Below are positions 7,282-8,125 of a stretch of 8,125 bases of DNA, piece by piece. The stretch comes from JADKFD01 sp964561825 (GTDB lineage: Bacteria; Pseudomonadota; Gammaproteobacteria; Xanthomonadales; SZUA-5). The first letter of the stretch is position 1; every line of letters starts with the position of its first letter. Position numbers and translations under genes: made by a program. The stretch lies in NCBI GenBank assembly GCA_964561825.1, contig CAZLSB010000189.1, positions 1 through 8,125 on the forward strand, in the 5' to 3' direction. The notes beneath the pieces were generated by a model. The model made no database searches and was not told the DNA's origin. It saw only the letters and a list, made by a program, of their open reading frames with translations.

Positions 7282-8052
7282 TTACTTGGTAACCGCCGCA
7301 GCCGGTTTGGGTGCCGGTTGGGTGAAGCGATCCGCTGCTACCTCAACATTGGTATCGATTTTGGTAATCAACATTTCCTGCTTCATTTCGCCCATGGGAC
7401 CGGTCATTACGTTGGTAACTGAATGCGGAATCATGGTGCCCGCGACTTCTTTGTAATCGCCCAAAATGGCCGTGCCTTGTACTTCTTGGCCTTGAATCTT
7501 GATCTTGCTTTCGGTTTTGATCGCCAGGAAATACTCGGTATCAATGTAGTTTATTTCTTCGCCACCGTCTTTACGAATGACTTTCAACTTATAGGCTGCT
7601 GTACCGTCCACATCGGCCAAGCCAAGGAACTCCACTTTATGGCCTTTGCTCTGGTAATCCACCAGCGGGCCATCTACATCCGCTTGATCTTTAAATTGTT
7701 TGAGCTCGTCGCCAGCCATCGGCTCGGCGTCGAGTTTGCCCATCATGGGCATAATCTGCCAACCGTTGCTGCCGTCGTACGCCTGGGTGGCCTGCATGCC
7801 CTGAAAGCTGAAATCGATACGCATGGCGTTTGGGCGTTTGGTTTCGACGGTGAACGGCATCTGCATCGGACCCATCGTCATCGTGCCTTGCGCGCGTGAG
7901 GATTTAATCGCCTTGATCACCTCCAAACCACCGCGCGCCTCAATATTCTTGGCAATTACCTCATCGGCGGTTTTGAGGTCCTCAGCAAAAGCAGCAGCGG
8001 AAAGTCCAGCAGCAGCCAACGCAATTAACAGAGAGCGGGTTAACAAGGACAT
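7282..8052 (-). CDS. Exported LolA-fold (outer-membrane lipoprotein-sorting-like) periplasmic protein
   Basis: Complete 256-residue ORF, ATG at 8052-8050 and TAA at 7284-7282. The N-terminus is a classic Sec signal peptide (MSLLTR, an Ala/Leu core, AAAFA-ED), with cleavage expected after residue 23. There is no lipobox and no cysteine anywhere in the protein. After cleavage, residues 28-57 (ADEVIAKNIEARGG, then AIKSSRAQGTM) are typical of exported proteins annotated as 'outer membrane lipoprotein-sorting protein', with a LolA/LolB/RseB-type half-barrel. GSNGW (94) and GDYKEVAGTMIPHSV (198) also fit that group. The tail is Pro/Ala-rich (QPAPKPAAAVTK). It differs from canonical LolA in sequence, and this locus shows no LolB or LolCDE partner, so a true lipoprotein chaperone role is not established; binding another hydrophobic ligand is equally possible. 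A weak GGTGA ribosome site lies just upstream of the ATG. It is the first gene of a probable two-gene operon with the propeller gene 27 bp downstream. Confidence 0.92.
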   Translation of the reverse strand: MSLLTRSLLIALAAAGLSAAAFAEDLKTADEVIAKNIEARGGLEVIKAIKSSRAQGTMTMGPMQMPFTVETKRPNAMRIDFSFQGMQATQAYDGSNGWQIMPMMGKLDAEPMAGDELKQFKDQADVDGPLVDYQSKGHKVEFLGLADVDGTAAYKLKVIRKDGGEEINYIDTEYFLAIKTESKIKIQGQEVQGTAILGDYKEVAGTMIPHSVTNVMTGPMGEMKQEMLITKIDTNVEVAADRFTQPAPKPAAAVTK

Positions 8053-8080
8053 AAATCACCATTGGTGGGAGTGTGCGCGC

Positions 8081-8107
8081 ATTATGCAAGATCATTGCGC
8101 CGCGCAA
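8081..8107 (-). promoter_or_regulatory. Candidate promoter with overlapping palindrome upstream of the LolA-like gene
   Basis: On the minus strand, CATAAT (8086-8081) matches the -10 consensus at 5 of 6 positions. TTGCGC (8107-8102) matches -35 at only 3 of 6, with a short 15-bp spacer. The -35 element is one arm of a perfect palindrome (8095-8107; 6-bp arms TTGCGC/GCGCAA around one base), which could bind a dimeric regulator. No other promoter candidate stands out in the 73 bases between the start codon and the window edge. This is weak evidence and the true promoter may lie beyond the edge. Confidence 0.3.
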
Positions 8108-8125
8108 CGTGCCAGAAGGTGGGGG

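Noticed and set aside
7423..7899. 158-codon plus-strand ORF opposite the LolA-like gene
   Set aside because: It is fully antisense to a well-supported gene with signal peptide and family motifs, and its translation shows no recognisable protein features.

Overview
The window looks like chromosomal DNA from a Gram-negative bacterium, most likely a gammaproteobacterium of the Xanthomonadales/Lysobacterales type. This rests on moderately high G+C, signal peptides on both genes whose starts are visible, a LolA-like periplasmic protein, and a C-terminal pair of a glycine/cysteine-rich bacterial repeat plus a pre-peptidase C-terminal (PPC) domain that is common in secreted proteins of that group. 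The assignment is tentative; no rRNA, tRNA or housekeeping marker is present.

Layout. Positions 1-3545 (+) hold the 3' part of a large gene for a secreted Asp-box (BNR/sortilin-Vps10-like) beta-propeller protein. It carries a bacterial repeat, a PPC domain and a C-terminal region of about 230 residues that I do not recognise. A strong hairpin follows directly (3554-3580). Positions 3595-4080 are a non-coding array of five degenerate tandem repeats of 89-106 bp. Positions 4126-7254 (-) encode a complete second Asp-box/sortilin-like protein of 1042 residues, ending in a helical C-terminal region. Positions 7282-8052 (-) encode a 256-residue exported LolA-fold protein. The last 73 bases hold a weak promoter candidate and a short palindrome upstream of that gene.

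How the parts fit. The two minus-strand genes are 27 bp apart and form a probable operon, with the LolA-like gene first. The two propeller genes are paralogues: their N-terminal regions align motif by motif, and they share HxDHH, DGG-Y and QDNG anchors. They converge on the repeat array. All three products are predicted to leave the cytoplasm. No enzymatic activity can be assigned to either propeller protein: the Asp boxes are structural, and I see no sialidase catalytic signature.

The most unusual item is the repeat array. It has a higher-order dimer pattern, an internal 19-bp duplication lost differently in two units, and inverted-repeat arms that resemble integron recombination half-sites. 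The rest looks like ordinary, if poorly characterised, secreted-protein genes. I see no defence system, mobile element or CRISPR.
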